DNA of 64,000 nucleotides from Eucalyptus grandis (Eukaryota; Streptophyta; Magnoliopsida; Myrtales; Myrtaceae), in NCBI RefSeq assembly GCF_016545825.1, contig NC_052613.1, positions 43,754,112-43,818,111 on the forward strand, read 5' to 3'. How positions within the stretch are numbered: position 1 is the stretch's first letter; each line of letters starts with the position of its first letter. This document shows positions 38,558 to 49,799 of the stretch, one piece after another. The translations under genes were made by a program, and so were the position numbers. The notes beneath the pieces were generated by a model. It did not search any database, was not told where the DNA came from, and was given only the letters and a program-made list of their open reading frames with translations.

Positions 38558-39480
38558 GGGAAAAGTGTTAAAAAAGTTATAAACTTTTTGCATTTGTGCC
38601 AATTTAGTCCTAAATCTTTTTTTGGTGCCAATTAAGTCTTAAACATTTTTACATTGTGTCAATTCAGTTATTTCCAGTTAATTTTGGCTGGATTTTGTTG
38701 ACTAGACGCCGGCTGATTGACGTGGCCTGATCGGCATTAACGTGGATAACTTTTAATAATATTTTAATATTTTAGAATTTTTATTTTTATTTTTTCTTTC
38801 TCCTCTTTCCTCCTCCAGCCGGTTGTAGGATCTCGGCGACTAGCCGAGGTGACAGCCGGTGAGGTTGACCTTGACCTTTCCAGCCACCTCGCTAGTGGCC
38901 ACGAGGGCGGCCTCGCCTTTGGGTGGGTGAGGCTCGCCCTCACCGAATTTGGCGAGGGTCGAGCCTTGCCCATGGCAGTGTCGGGCGAGCGAGCCTCGCC
39001 GGCCAAGGGTGAGGCGCGACCCTTGCTAGATCTCGGCAAGGGCAAGCCTTGCTACCCAACATGAGGCCACCCTTGTGGTCTTTGGTGAGGTGGTGGCAAG
39101 GTCGACCTCGACCTCGCTAGCCATCGCCTCTGGTTGGTTGCCGAGGTCTGGCAATCGGCTGGAGGAAGGAGGTGGAGAAGGAAAAAGAAAAAGAAAAAAA
39201 TTTAAAAAATTTAAAAAATTTAAAAATTTAAAAATTTAAAAAATTTAAAAATTTAAAAATTTAAAAATATTAAAATATTATTAAAAGTTGTCAATGTGAG
39301 CGCCGATGAGGCCACGTCAGCTAGCGAGCATTCAGTTAGCAAAATCCGGCTAAAATTAGCCACAAAATGACTGAATTAGAACAACGTAAAAGATTTAGTA
39401 CTTAATTGGCATCAAAAAAAGGTTTATGACTAAATTGACAAAAATGCAAAAATGTTTATGACTTTTTTAACACTTTTCCC
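38558..39480. mobile_element. Mutator-like non-autonomous element with perfect 10-bp target duplication
   Basis: GACGTTAAGG occurs on both sides (38548-38557 and 39481-39490). The ends are inverted repeats, GGGAAAAGTGTTAAAAAAGT and its complement, extending inward through 'aaactttttgcatttgtgcc', 'ttaagtcttaaa' and 'acgtggc'. The interior has a GC-rich core (about 38815-39175, GGCGAGG/CTCGCC words) and an AATTTAAAA minisatellite at 39199-39277. No transposase is encoded. The perfect duplication suggests a fairly young insertion. Confidence 0.85.
39199..39277. repeat. AATTTAAAA minisatellite
   Basis: About nine head-to-tail copies of an AT-only unit of 8-10 bases inside the Mutator-like element. 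Confidence 0.85.
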
Positions 39481-39490
39481 GACGTTAAGG

Positions 39491-40125
39491 CTTTGTGGAT
39501 TGTAGGGCTTCAGAACGATGGTTTTATGGTTTAAGGACTCTGCTTTTCATGAACACTAATGGGGTCTTTTCCAGCGTGCAGTTTGATATTGAGATGCAAA
39601 GTTTCTTGTTTTAGTGGATGTAATAAGAAGGAAAATTTGCTATTCTCTTGAAGACTAAACCCTCGAAATTAGACGGACGAAAGAGAAAAAAACTCGAGAA
39701 GAAGTCAGATTAAAATATGCAGTTCCTTGGGCTGAATTGAAATGGGTAGTTAAAAGAGTTGGTTTTTAGTTCTTTTGATGGTTGAAGCAGCTCGAGCAAC
39801 TCTGTGCTGATGCTTGAGATGATCCAAGGACCTGCATATACCGAGTAGGCTCGTACGCTTCCACGTTACCAGCACGAGTAATTGAATATAATGAAAATCT
39901 TGGATTTATTATACACGTATAATTCACGAGGGTAATTCCAAAGATATTAGGTCTTAGTTCTTGAATTTCGTTATTAAATGAGTTGGCTAGATATAATTGG
40001 ATGGTTGGTCACTTGAACTAAAGGGACCCCGCATTTTGGCAGATTGAAACATCGACAATGCAATGAAAATTACATATAGAAAGAACAACTACGTTGCTAT
40101 CTCTTGAATAAAATTGGTCTGGACA
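39491..40125. other. Intergenic spacer, nothing recognised
   Basis: About 640 bases between the Mutator-like element and the EG45-like promoter. No gene or repeat structure was seen. Confidence 0.5.
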
Positions 40126-40132
40126 ACCCTCT

Positions 40133-40140
40133 ATAAATAG
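40133..40140 (+). promoter_or_regulatory. TATA box of the EG45-like gene
   Basis: TATAAATA lies about 80 bases before the ATG at 40220, a normal plant spacing. Confidence 0.65.
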
Positions 40141-40544
40141 CATGCTCTTTCCTTGGCTAACCAATCAACTCTCTCTCATCGAGCATTATAAGCAGTACGT
40201 GAGAGTAGCTAGAGGAGATATGGCAGCTTGTTCCTACATCTTTGTCCTGAGCTTAGCTCGTCTTTTGCTCCATTCCACAGGCAACTTTAGCTGATTCGGG
40301 GACCGCAACGTGTTACACTGAATATGTTCGTAAGTGTGCTCAAACCATTGTCCAGTCCGTGCACGGTATACACAACCATGCATTGAGGACATATATTTCA
40401 ACCATTGATCTGACCAATAGATTGTATAGTGAGTCCTTTGAATGTACCTTGTGAGTGGATAATTTTTCTTTTTACAGACGGAGCTGTGATCATGTCATAT
40501 GAAAATAATTAATAGTTAGACCACTCTTGAACATATTATGAAGC

Positions 40545-41085
40545 TCATGTCTTGTTCGGTAATATTCTTTGGAACAACTGATTCTATTCTTTTGTCCCCG
40601 GAATAAAAAAAAGAATATAAATCCGTTTGATAAGTTTTTTATATTTAGAAACAATTTTTATTTCAAGAATAAATTTGAAATAGAATTAAGAAATAAAAAA
40701 GTAACTTCTTATTTATGGGAACAATTTTAGAAGCAAGTCGAACTTTTTTTTTTCCCTTCTTTTCTCCTTCTCTCTTCTTCTTTCTCCACCAGCCACTATT
40801 GGCAACCATTGCCACCGAGGCCGGAGCCTTGCCATGCCGGTGTGAGGTTCGGCAAGTTTGCCGAGGCTCACCTATCCACTATAAGCCTCGGCCTCGCAAA
40901 TCTTGGCGAGAAAAGGAAAAAGAAAAAAATAATAAAAGTATTAAAAATTCAAAGAAACGAACGTATTTAAGAATCCTAGCGCCTTCTAAAACTCAGAAAT
41001 TGTTTCCGGAAACTGAAAAAAAAAAAATCATTTCTAAGTAAAAATTATTCTCGAGAACAAAAGAATTTCCAAACGTGCCTTTAGT
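40545..41085. mobile_element. Possible hAT-like non-autonomous element in the EG45 intron
   Basis: The left part 'cttgttcggtaatattcttt' and the complement of the right part 'ggcacgtttggaaattcttt' are similar, suggesting terminal inverted repeats. Between them are AT-rich arms and a GC-rich core (about 40790-40910). No clear 8-base target duplication or transposase was found. Confidence 0.4.
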
Positions 41086-41099
41086 AAGCTAGTAAATTA

Positions 41100-42068
41100 G
41101 GCTCCATCTATTTCGTGGAAAACGTGGCGTTTCTGTAAAATATTTTCAGGAAATCATTTTCTAGGAAAATGTAATTATTTTCCGGTGTTCGGTTGAAACT
41201 TGAACTTTGAGTGAACAATATTTTCCACCGTTCATGAACTAATTTAATTGTTTGGAAATTTTTTTCAAAAAATTGAATTTTAATATTTTTAATTGACCAA
41301 AAAATTAGTTTTATTTATTTTTATTTTTTAAAAATGAATTTGTAATTATTTTTATTTTTAAAAAATTGAAATTTTATTATTTATTATCTTTTATTTCTTT
41401 TTCTTTTTCTTTTTTTTCCTTCCTCCTTTCTCCTCCTTCCTCCGTTGCCACAGGCCTGATGTGGGTTGGCTGCTCGGCGGCCGACCAAGATGCGGTAGCT
41501 AGATTCGGCGAGCTCGTGGCTTGCTAGAGCTCGGTGAACCTTTGGCGAGCTTGGGCAAGATCGGCCAAGCCCTGCCCAGCTCGCCGAATCTGGCGAGGCC
41601 AGAGCTCCGCCCTAGGTCGGCGATGCTTTGCCTCGCCCGATCGGCAAGGCCCGAGCTCGTCGGGCTCGAGCGAGCTCGGTTTCCCTAGATCGGGCTAGGC
41701 GGAGCCTCGCTAGCCTAGGGCGAGGCTCGAGCTGGCTTGCGGCTGGTCATTGGCCGCCGCTGTGGCTGGCGATCGGCCAAGGCCAAGGAAGAAGATGAAA
41801 AGAAAAGAAAGAAAAAAAAGGAAAAAAAGAAAAAAGAAAGCATAAAAATAAAACGAAAATGTATTAGTGAAAAGAAGTAAGGTGGAAGAAGTTATGGAAA
41901 ATGTTTTTCATTTTTGAAAAATGAAAAATATTTTCTTCACTTTTAAATGTTGTTTTTTTCGATGATGGAAAATATTTTTCTTAACTAATTCATTTTCCGT
42001 GAAACGAACACTGGAAAATCAGGAAAACGTTTTCCTGAAAATCATTTTCTCGTGAAACGAACCGAGCC
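41100..42068. mobile_element. Harbinger/Tourist-like element with TTA duplication
   Basis: The ends GGCTC and GAGCC are flanked on both sides by TTA (41097-41099, 42069-42071), as for PIF/Harbinger elements. Inverted similarity extends inward: 'tatttcgtggaaaacg' against the complement of 'attttctcgtgaaacgaac', and 'cattttctaggaaaatg' on the left against 'gattttcaggaaaacg' on the right. The interior holds a GC-rich core (about 41440-41790) with GGCGAG/CTCGCC words. It lies in the intron of the EG45-like gene. Confidence 0.65.
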
Positions 42069-42505
42069 TTAGTTTCGGAATTAATAATCTACTCAAGATG
42101 TCCGTGAAACCTACCAATTGGATCTTCGTTTGTTCTTTTCGACTAAATTTTTGGTCTTGGTCTCTATTCCTTCACTGTATAGCCTCCGCGTGTTATGGGT
42201 ACGACAACCCGGGCGGCATGATAGCTGCGGCGAGCGATGAACTTTGGGAAGGTGGGGCTGCTTGCGGCAGAACCTCCTTGGTAACGTGCACCGGCGCCAC
42301 CAATCTGGGCGATCCTCACCCATGCACCGGCGCGTCAGTGGTGGTGACGATTGTCGACTATTGCCCGTCGGGGTGTCGTGGCACCATTGACCTCTCGCAG
42401 GAAGCTTTCGCAGCCATAGCCCACCTAGAAGCCGGAAAAGTGTGTACGTCTACCTTGATCCTCATGCATGATCTCGACGATTATTCTCTTTGCTTTCGAT
42501 CATAA

Positions 42506-43074
42506 ATCGCGTACGTCTTCAAGTACTGATGATAGTTGGGCTTTCTTTATGCAGGCTCTCGTGAAGCTGATCTCTGAATACTTGATAACACCAACAAGGA
42601 GGCCGCTTGTTGGTAATTATGATGGATTAAGAATGGCTTGAAATAATGTTGCATGGTTCTGTAATGTTGTTTGCTTATCGTGTGTGAAATCAGCATCGCG
42701 AAGCTGATGACGCCCATGTCGATAAATATAGTTGTGAACTTTCCAAGCGAGTATTTTCCCTATGATAACATACAGAAAGGCCCCAAACCCTACTGTTCCC
42801 CTTTGGTGTTGCCATTTCCCTACTCAACTCGTGTCTCCAAGCAGCCTAGAGATAGTAAGAAATGATGAAAAGAAGACTGACATAAGAGAACAAAACAACG
42901 TGGCTAGCTTCATCAGTTTGGAATTTGTGTTGCACGACCATCCATAAATGGCGCATGCTTTCTCTATGGCTTGCCAAGAAGCATTTTGGAATTAATAATT
43001 ATTTGTCCTAGGGGTTATTATATCGTCCGCCGCCGGTAGAATCCAAATTCCACCGTCAATTGAATGAATGGATC
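42506..43074 (+). other. 3' flank of the EG45-like gene (duplicated downstream)
   Basis: Bases up to about 42787 are closely repeated at 63700-64000, for example 'gctttctttatgcaggctct' and 'gaggccgcttgttggt'. Bases 42788-43074 hold no recognised gene. Confidence 0.7.
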
Positions 43075-43160
43075 GAAATTATTAAAAAAGTCATAAATTT
43101 ATTATATTTATACCAATTTCATTATAAACTTTTTATTTGTCCAATTGAGTCATAAACCTT
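43075..43160. repeat. Orphan Mutator-like terminal repeat
   Basis: 'gaaattattaaaaaagtcat' with 'ataccaatttcattataaac' and 'gtccaattgagtcataaac' matches the left ends of the elements at 4018 and 38558. No matching right end was found, so it is a truncated or interrupted copy. Confidence 0.5.
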
Positions 43161-43804
43161 TTGGCTACGTTTGATAATTAGAATAAAATTCAGAATACCT
43201 ATCTTGCATTTGGTGCCTACTCAAAATAGGAGAAATGTGAATAAAATTGGATAAAATTATCTTATGGAGAAGATTTGATGAAGGTGGATATGATTTATAT
43301 TGTCTAAAGTAGGAAAGTATTTTTCAAGTGCATTCCTACCCAAAACTCTCTCGGATATGAGAGCTCTCCCCTACCTTCTTTTGGTAGCTTTTCCCTAAAC
43401 CCTAGCCTCCTGTAAACTTCCGAATCCCAAAAACCCAAAACCTTTTATAGTTTTCAGTATGATTTACCCTACCCTCTCCTGGGTTTCTTCGCTGATGCTG
43501 TAGGACAAGGTCTTCCTCTTTTGACGGCTTCAAGTAGCGCGAGATCCAAAGGTTCGGCTATTGTCTTTATATGCGGACTTTCTTCTGGGTTGCTGTCGCT
43601 TGAATGGGGCTTTCTTCTTTTATCCAAGTTGGGATGGATTTCTTCGGTTGGCAGTAGAACGTGGGTGATGAGTTCTGATTTTGATCGAATGGGGTTTTCT
43701 TCTTTAATCCAAGTTGGGATGAAATCCTTCGGTTGGCAGCAATTCATGGATGTTGAGCTTAGAATCTGATCCTTAAACCTCCTTGTGTTTTAAATAGCAG
43801 TTTC

Positions 43805-45065
43805 TTGGGGAGGAAAATGGATGAACCCGGGGCAATGGATTGTCGTCTGGCCTTATTGTGTAAGAGGCTAGGGAACCTGCGAACAGAGGTGGATGCCCCG
43901 CCTCGGGAAAGAGTAATTTCAGAGGCGATGCTAGATGAGTGTCAACGTACTGTGTTCGGTAAGCTATATTCAGGAGGAAATATCAATTATCAGGCATTTC
44001 TTACCACTATGAAGCGAGCTTGGAAGGTAGATTCTGTGAGTTTTGCGCAGCGCGAAGCAGATATTTTGTCCTTTACCTTTAATTCTGAAATGGATAAAAA
44101 ACGAGTGTTAGCAAATAGCCCATGGTCCTTTGCGAGTAATCTATTGATCCTGAAACCATGGGAGCCTAATAAACCTGCGCAATGCTACAAATTTACAAGC
44201 TGTGATTTCTGGGTTCAAATTCATGGGTTACCTATCGAATGGTGCAGTGAGGAGGTTGTGTCACATATTGCTCAAATATTAGGTTGCGTAAAGGAAGCAA
44301 AAGTGGAGAAAAAGGTGTAGCAATTCAAAAGGTGGGAAGAGCAAGAGTAGAACTGGACTTGGATATACCTTTACGGCCGGTACCTTATATAATCTGGGAG
44401 AGGAGAAAGTTTGGTTGGATTTTAAGTATGAGAGACTACCTAGATTTTGCTATTCCTGTGGAAGAGTTGGGCACTTTGCAACAGGCTGTGAAGAAATCCC
44501 TTATGATGAAACTAAATTTGAAGATAGGAAGACAAACAGGTTTGGGCATTGGCTAAAAGCAGAGGCCAAGGAGAATAGTCCGTTTTGGCAGATCTTTTAT
44601 GATGATAAGGTGGCTGAGGAGGAGGAAATACAAGACGACAGCAACCCTTCATTTCACGATACTCAAATAGTCATCTTCTCAGGAGAGCAAACATCAGTAA
44701 AATCCACAGAAACAACTCAATCTCTAAATAGGGAGAATGTGAATATACAGTTACCTGAACAACAAGCGGAACAGCAAAAGGAGAAAGGAAAAGGCATCAT
44801 GGATATAGAAGAACCAGAGCAACAGCTTCTGTCGGCTGTCAAACCATCATCCTGGAACAAGAAAACAGGATTAAAGAAGGAAAGCAGAATTTTGAAAAGC
44901 TCACCAGCAAAGAAACTAAAGAGGTATACCCCTTATCATCCTACAACTGTAGAGGTGGCGAGTTTGGATGAAGATAATTTGCAGGACACTCCCATTAGTC
45001 TTTCAGAAGAAATCATGGGAAGGGCTTTGGTGGCTAGCCCGAATAAGCCACCGGGTTACAAATGA
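43805..45065 (+). pseudogene. LINE ORF1 (DUF4283, CCHC knuckle), frameshifted
   Basis: Likely start at ATG 43817 (MDEPGAMDCRLALLCKRLGN), with an in-frame ATG at 43805. The DUF4283 RNA-binding-like domain runs to 44310 (ILSFTFNSEMDKKRVLANSP, WVQIHGLPIEWCSEEV). Two frame changes follow (about 44310 and 44405). After them the frame holds KYERLPRFCYSCGRVGHFAT with a CCHC knuckle (C-x2-C-x4-H-x4-C) and a hydrophilic tail. The stop TGA (45063-45065) overlaps the ORF2 start as ATGA. Confidence 0.85.
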
Positions 45066-48000
45066 GGACTATTTGTTGGAACTGTCAGGGGTTGGGCACA
45101 CCACTGACAGTCCAGAATTTAAGGGCCATTGTGGCTCAGGAAAGGCCCAATTTAATTATGTTAATGGAAACAAAAAACAAAGAAAATGTGATTACTCGAA
45201 TTAGGCGGCAGCTGAAGTTTAAAAACAGTTTTGTGGAGAATCCGAGAGGAATTGCGGGGGGGATGGTGGTGATGTGGAATGAGGAAGTGGATGTAGAAGT
45301 GGAATATAGCTCTCAGGAAATGGTTAATTTGATATGTGTTGATTATGAGAGTCGGATTAAAATGCGGATAGTTTGTGTACATGCCCCAAATATATATGGG
45401 GAGAGATTACAATTATGGGAAAGATTGAGACAAATTGGTCTTTCTAATACACTTCCATGGGTTTGCTTGGGGGATTTCAATGAAATACTATATTATTGGG
45501 AGAAGGTGGGAGGAAGGATGGCAGAGAACTATCGTATGCAAGCATTCCAGAATTGTATACATGATTGCTCTTTAATGGAAATAGATTGTAAAGGGTGTGC
45601 TTTTACCTGGTCTAACAACAGAGAAGGGGCTGATTTGGTAAAAGAAAAATTGGATAGAGTGTTTTGCTCTTTGGATTGGCGGCTCATGTTCCCGGAAGCA
45701 GAAGCCTTTGCTTTACCAGCTGTTGGGTCCGATCATAGCCCGCTCCTCTTGGTGAGTAGTGCTGAAACTGTTAAAAAAAGAAGAACAGATTTTCACTTTG
45801 AGGCTTTTTGGACAGAAGATGGTGAATGCAGAGATATAGTTAAACATGCTTGGAAATCTCAAAATTGTTATGAAGAAGGATTGAGAGATAAATTACATGC
45901 CACATGCCAAGCTTTGAAAGAATGGAGTAAAAGGAAATTTCCTAATAGCAATATTCGCATCACAGCCCTAAAGAACGAGCTCCAATCCTTAACTAACAGG
46001 CCAAGCTTACACCAAAGATCAAACAGGATAAAGCTTATAAAAGAAGAGATTGAAACATTATGGAGGAGAGAGGAAATGTTTTGGGGTTTAAGATCTAGAA
46101 TCAATTGGCTTCGTTGGGGAGATAAAAACACGAAATATTTCCATGCAGCAACGATCCAAAGAAGACAAAAAAATAGGATCACTATGCTGAAAAATGCATC
46201 GGAGCAGTGGATTCGGGGAAATCAGCAACTTCAGAACCTTACAATGTCTTTTTCAAGGAGCTATATACTTCGGTAGGGCTCGAAACTACCAACCAGTATT
46301 GGATCAATGTCCTACATTAGTCGGAAATGATATTAATGACTGGTTAGTGGCTGAAGTAACAATGGAAGAAGTTCATGCTGCTGTGTTTCAACTTGGAGCT
46401 CAGAAAGCTCCTGGTCCCACGGGCTAAATGGTATTTTTATCAGCATCATTGGGATATAATCAATACCGATGTGTTTGAGGAAGTTCGGGATTTTTTCTTT
46501 CGGGAGTATTGGAACCAGCCCTCAACAAAACACATATTACATTGATACCAAAGATCCCTCATCCGGAAAGACTTGATCATTATCGCCCTATTAGCCTTTG
46601 CAATTTTGCATACAAATAATATCCAAAATTTTGGCAAATAGACTGAAAAGATGGTTGCCTATGCTGATTTCAGGAGAGCAAAGCGCCTTCGTCAGTGGAA
46701 GACAGATTCAAGATAATATTTACATTGTTCAAGAGGTGTTGCATCAATTGAGAATGAGGAAACGGAAAAAACATTTCCAAGCGATGCTGAAACTTGATAT
46801 GCAGAAAGTATATGATAGAATAGAATGGGATTTCTTAGAAGGCTGCTTGCTGAAAGTGGGGTTCTGTGCTAAATGGGTTCTTTGGATTATGCAATGTGTC
46901 ACTACGAGTTAATTTCAGCATCAAGTTTAATGGGGAATCACTTCCTTATTTCGCTCCCACGAGAGGTATTAGACAAGGAGACCCTTTATCACCATATCTA
47001 TTTATTTTGGTGGCAAATACTTTGTCATCATTGATGGGTAAAGCTCTGCAGGATGGGAATATTAAAGGCATTAAGCTGAATAGGTTCTGCCCAACCTTGA
47101 CTCACTTACTATTTGCTGATGATTCTATATTTTTCTTGGATGGATCATTACAGGAATGCCAAAATGTTGCGGATGTTATTAATCAGTATTGCTACGCCTC
47201 AGGCCAAGCTGTAAACCTAAACAAGTCTGGAATCCTTTTCAGCAAAGACTGTCCATCTCTATTAAGGGATAACATGAAACGAGAAGCGAGGGTACCAGAG
47301 CTAGAGAGATCAGGGAAGTATTTGGGCATTCCATCGATTGGGGAGCATCGAAGAGACAAATGTTTGGGTGGATTTTGAATAGAGCAAATATGAAATTAGA
47401 GGGCTGGAAGGAACAACTCATATCAAAAGCAGGAAAGGAAATACTCCTGAAATCAGTGGTGCAGGCGGTGCCACAATATGCCATGTCAGTATTTAAAATA
47501 CCAGTGTCAATTTGCAAGGCTATAGAGAAAAAAATAGCTAATTTCTGGTGGAAAAACAGTGAATCAAAGGCTGGTCTACATTGGAAGAGATGGGAAGTCA
47601 TGAAAATGAGGAAAGACAAAGGAGGAATGGGATTCAGAGACTTGCTTACTGTTAATAAAGCCCTATTGGGTAAACAAGCTTGGAGGATGGTAAAAAACCC
47701 GGATGCGCTGTGGAGTAAACTATTAAAAGGGCTCTATTTCTGTTGTAAAGACTTTTGGCATGCAGATAAAGGGTTTAAACCTTCATGGGGCTGGAAAAGT
47801 TTGTTGTTAGGAAGGGAGGCTATTGCGGAGTCAGTGAGATGGTCGATAGGAAATGGAGAAAATGTCAATATTAGAACAGATAGATGGCTGAAGAAAGGAG
47901 TAATTGGAGGGCCTGCAAATCGAAACGATCCACAAAAAGTTTCTGAGTTGATAATCTCTGAGACACAACAATGGAATGAACCGTTGATAAATAGCCTATT

Positions 48001-49188
48001 TGATGAGCAGACTACCCAGGAAATCCTCGCAAGTCCAATCAATTGTCATATCACCAGTGATGAATTAATGTGGACAGCACGAAGAATGGCGCCTATACTG
48101 GAGTCAAAAATGGCTATAACTTGCTAAGAGACAGATCAACAAAGCAAGCAAAGAAATAGAGCATCCTTCCTCCTCATATCAAACACCATTAGAGCTATGG
48201 AATGCAATATGGCATATGCGGACTAGCCCAAAAGTGAAAATCTTTATCTGGAATGCTTGTCAAAACGCCATACCAACCAAGGAGAATCTATGGAAACGAA
48301 AGATATTACCTGATCCGGTATGTGATCTCGTGCCGAGATAAGGTGGAATCGGTCGAACACACCCTCCTCCTCTGTCCATGGGCTGCAAAGGTATGGAACT
48401 ACCCGGAAATCAACCTACGAGTAGACTCACATGAGGTTAAACGCATAGATGAATGGTTGGTACAATTTATTCGAAGAAATTCGCACCTTCCATCCCTGGA
48501 CAGGATCGCCAATCTTCTTTGGCAAATATGGAAAGAACGCAACAATTTTGTTTTCCGAGGTACAAAACCAGAGGTCTGCAAAGTGATAGATCTAGCAAAA
48601 TTTCAGCAAGCTAGCTACCAAAATGGGGACTTCGCCATACTCCGGAACAAAAATTCGAAGAGCAACAGATCTCACTTACCTGGCAAGCTCCGAAAGCTGG
48701 TTCCTTCAAGATTAATGTAGATGGGTCGTTGTGCGAGGGATCGATGGAAGGAGCCGTGGCTTGCGTCGTCGGGACTCCTCCGGTAGCCTCATTGACGGAT
48801 TCACAAAACTTGTTCGGGCGGAATCGGTGCTGCAGCTTGAAACCCTAGGGGTTCTCGAAGCCCGAAGTACTTGAAAGAGAAAAAAGTCGGGAGGCTTTGG
48901 TTGAGACCGACAATCAATCTGTCGTGAACTGTTTGACAAAGGAAGAAGAAATGAAGCTGGCAAGCACGTGCAGACTTGTTCGAATGTAAAAGTCTTCCCG
49001 CAGCGGCTTTGCCGTTAGTGGGCTTAACTTACTGTCCAAGATCGGCAAACGCAATAGCGGATCGGGCCGCGAGACAACAGCGTATGAAGACTCTCCCTCC
49101 ACGCCGGTGGGCCTCTCCTCCTCTAAGCCTTTGGACGTTGCTTTGTTTGGATGCCCCACCTACGGGGTTTGTTGCCTCTGCCGTATAA
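45062..49188 (+). pseudogene. LINE ORF2 (endonuclease, reverse transcriptase, RNase H), frameshifted
   Basis: ORF2 opens at ATG 45062 and is intact to 46276. The apurinic-type endonuclease shows TICWNCQGLG, LIMLMETK, WVCLGDFNEI and GSDHSPLLL. Reverse transcriptase is spread over several frames: ISKILANRLKRWLPMLISGE, RGIRQGDPLSPYLFILVANT, and LLFADDSIFF with the catalytic pair at 47118-47123. The C-terminal zf-RVT region (about 48180-48560) and RNase H (about 48700-49188; NVDGS-like start, RSANAIADRAAR near the end) follow. Frame changes fall at about 46255, 46425, 46605, 46905, 47345, 48120 and 48340. Confidence 0.9.
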
Positions 49189-49799
49189 TATAAATAATAT
49201 AACTCATGTTGTCCAAAAAAAAAAAAAAAAAAAAAAAGTAGGAAAGTTATTTTTCTCAAATAACAAATTTCTTAAATTAACAAAATTAAAATTATTTTTC
49301 AACATAAATAGTATTTAAGTTATAATATAATAAATTCAAAATAACAAAAATATTTAGTTATTTTAATTTTATTTTATAATTCGAATTTAATTCTATTTTA
49401 TAATATAATTTAATATATTTTTAGGTATTTTAGGTATTTTTGGCATATTAGTATAGTTTACTATATAACAAATTTTATTAGAGAATGGTGGAAGGGGAAG
49501 ATAGAAAGAAAGAAAAATTAATTAAAAAATAAGGAAAATTAAAAATAAGTAAATAAAAATGAAGGAGATAATAGTGTTGCGAGAGATTTTTACTATATTT
49601 GTTTGTAAAATTTCTAGTTCATTTATACTAATATACTTTTTATACCAAACAATGTACATGACATGTGAATATATTTGACTTTATTATTGCAATCACTAAA
49701 TAATTGATAGGATGTAGCAAAATTTCTAAATTTCATATCCTATTTTATCCAGTCTTGTCATGATTAAAAATCTGGACAATCAAACATAACCTTTAATGA

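Larger units (their letters stand above)
40220..42505 (+). pseudogene. EG45/plant natriuretic peptide-like gene, broken
   Basis: Members of this family are small secreted double-psi beta-barrel proteins related to expansins, acting in the apoplast. Exon 1 (40220-40329) has a signal peptide (MAACSYIFVLSLARLLLHST), then, one frame over, ATLADSGTATCYTEYV; a one-base shift near 40282 breaks the reading. The donor GTAAGT at 40330 and acceptor at 42181-42182 join in phase to exon 2: ASACYGYDNPGGMIAAASDE, GACGRTSLVTCTG-like sequence, HPCTGASVVVTIVDYCPSGC and GTIDLSQEAFAAIAHLEAGK, all hallmark motifs. After AGKV about 16 bases are missing relative to the second copy at 63521-64000, so the C-terminus (VYISYDQ-like) is lost and the frame runs to 42505. 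The 1.85-kb intron carries two transposon-like insertions. Confidence 0.8.
43306..49255 (+). mobile_element. L1-type LINE with poly(A) tail and target duplication
   Basis: A 20-base segment at 43306-43325 (AAAGTAGGAAAG, then TATTTTTC) recurs at 49235-49255 with one extra T, just after an A run of more than 20 (49215-49237). Between them lie a 5' region of about 490 bases, ORF1 with DUF4283-like sequence and a CCHC knuckle, and ORF2 with endonuclease, reverse transcriptase, zinc-binding region and RNase H. The copy is full length but carries many frameshifts, so it is no longer autonomous. Confidence 0.95.
43161..49793. mobile_element. Older TIR element split by the LINE
   Basis: Left arm 43161-43325 begins 'ggctacgtttgataattag'. 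Right arm 49256-49793 ends 'ggacaatcaaacataacc', the rough complement of the left end. The LINE with its target duplication sits between them. The family looks hAT-like from the end sequence, but no target duplication was verified. Confidence 0.4.

Noticed and set aside
38764..39064. Open frames in the GC-rich core of the Mutator-like element
   Set aside because: Both strands are open because of base composition; sequence is palindromic element interior, not transposase.
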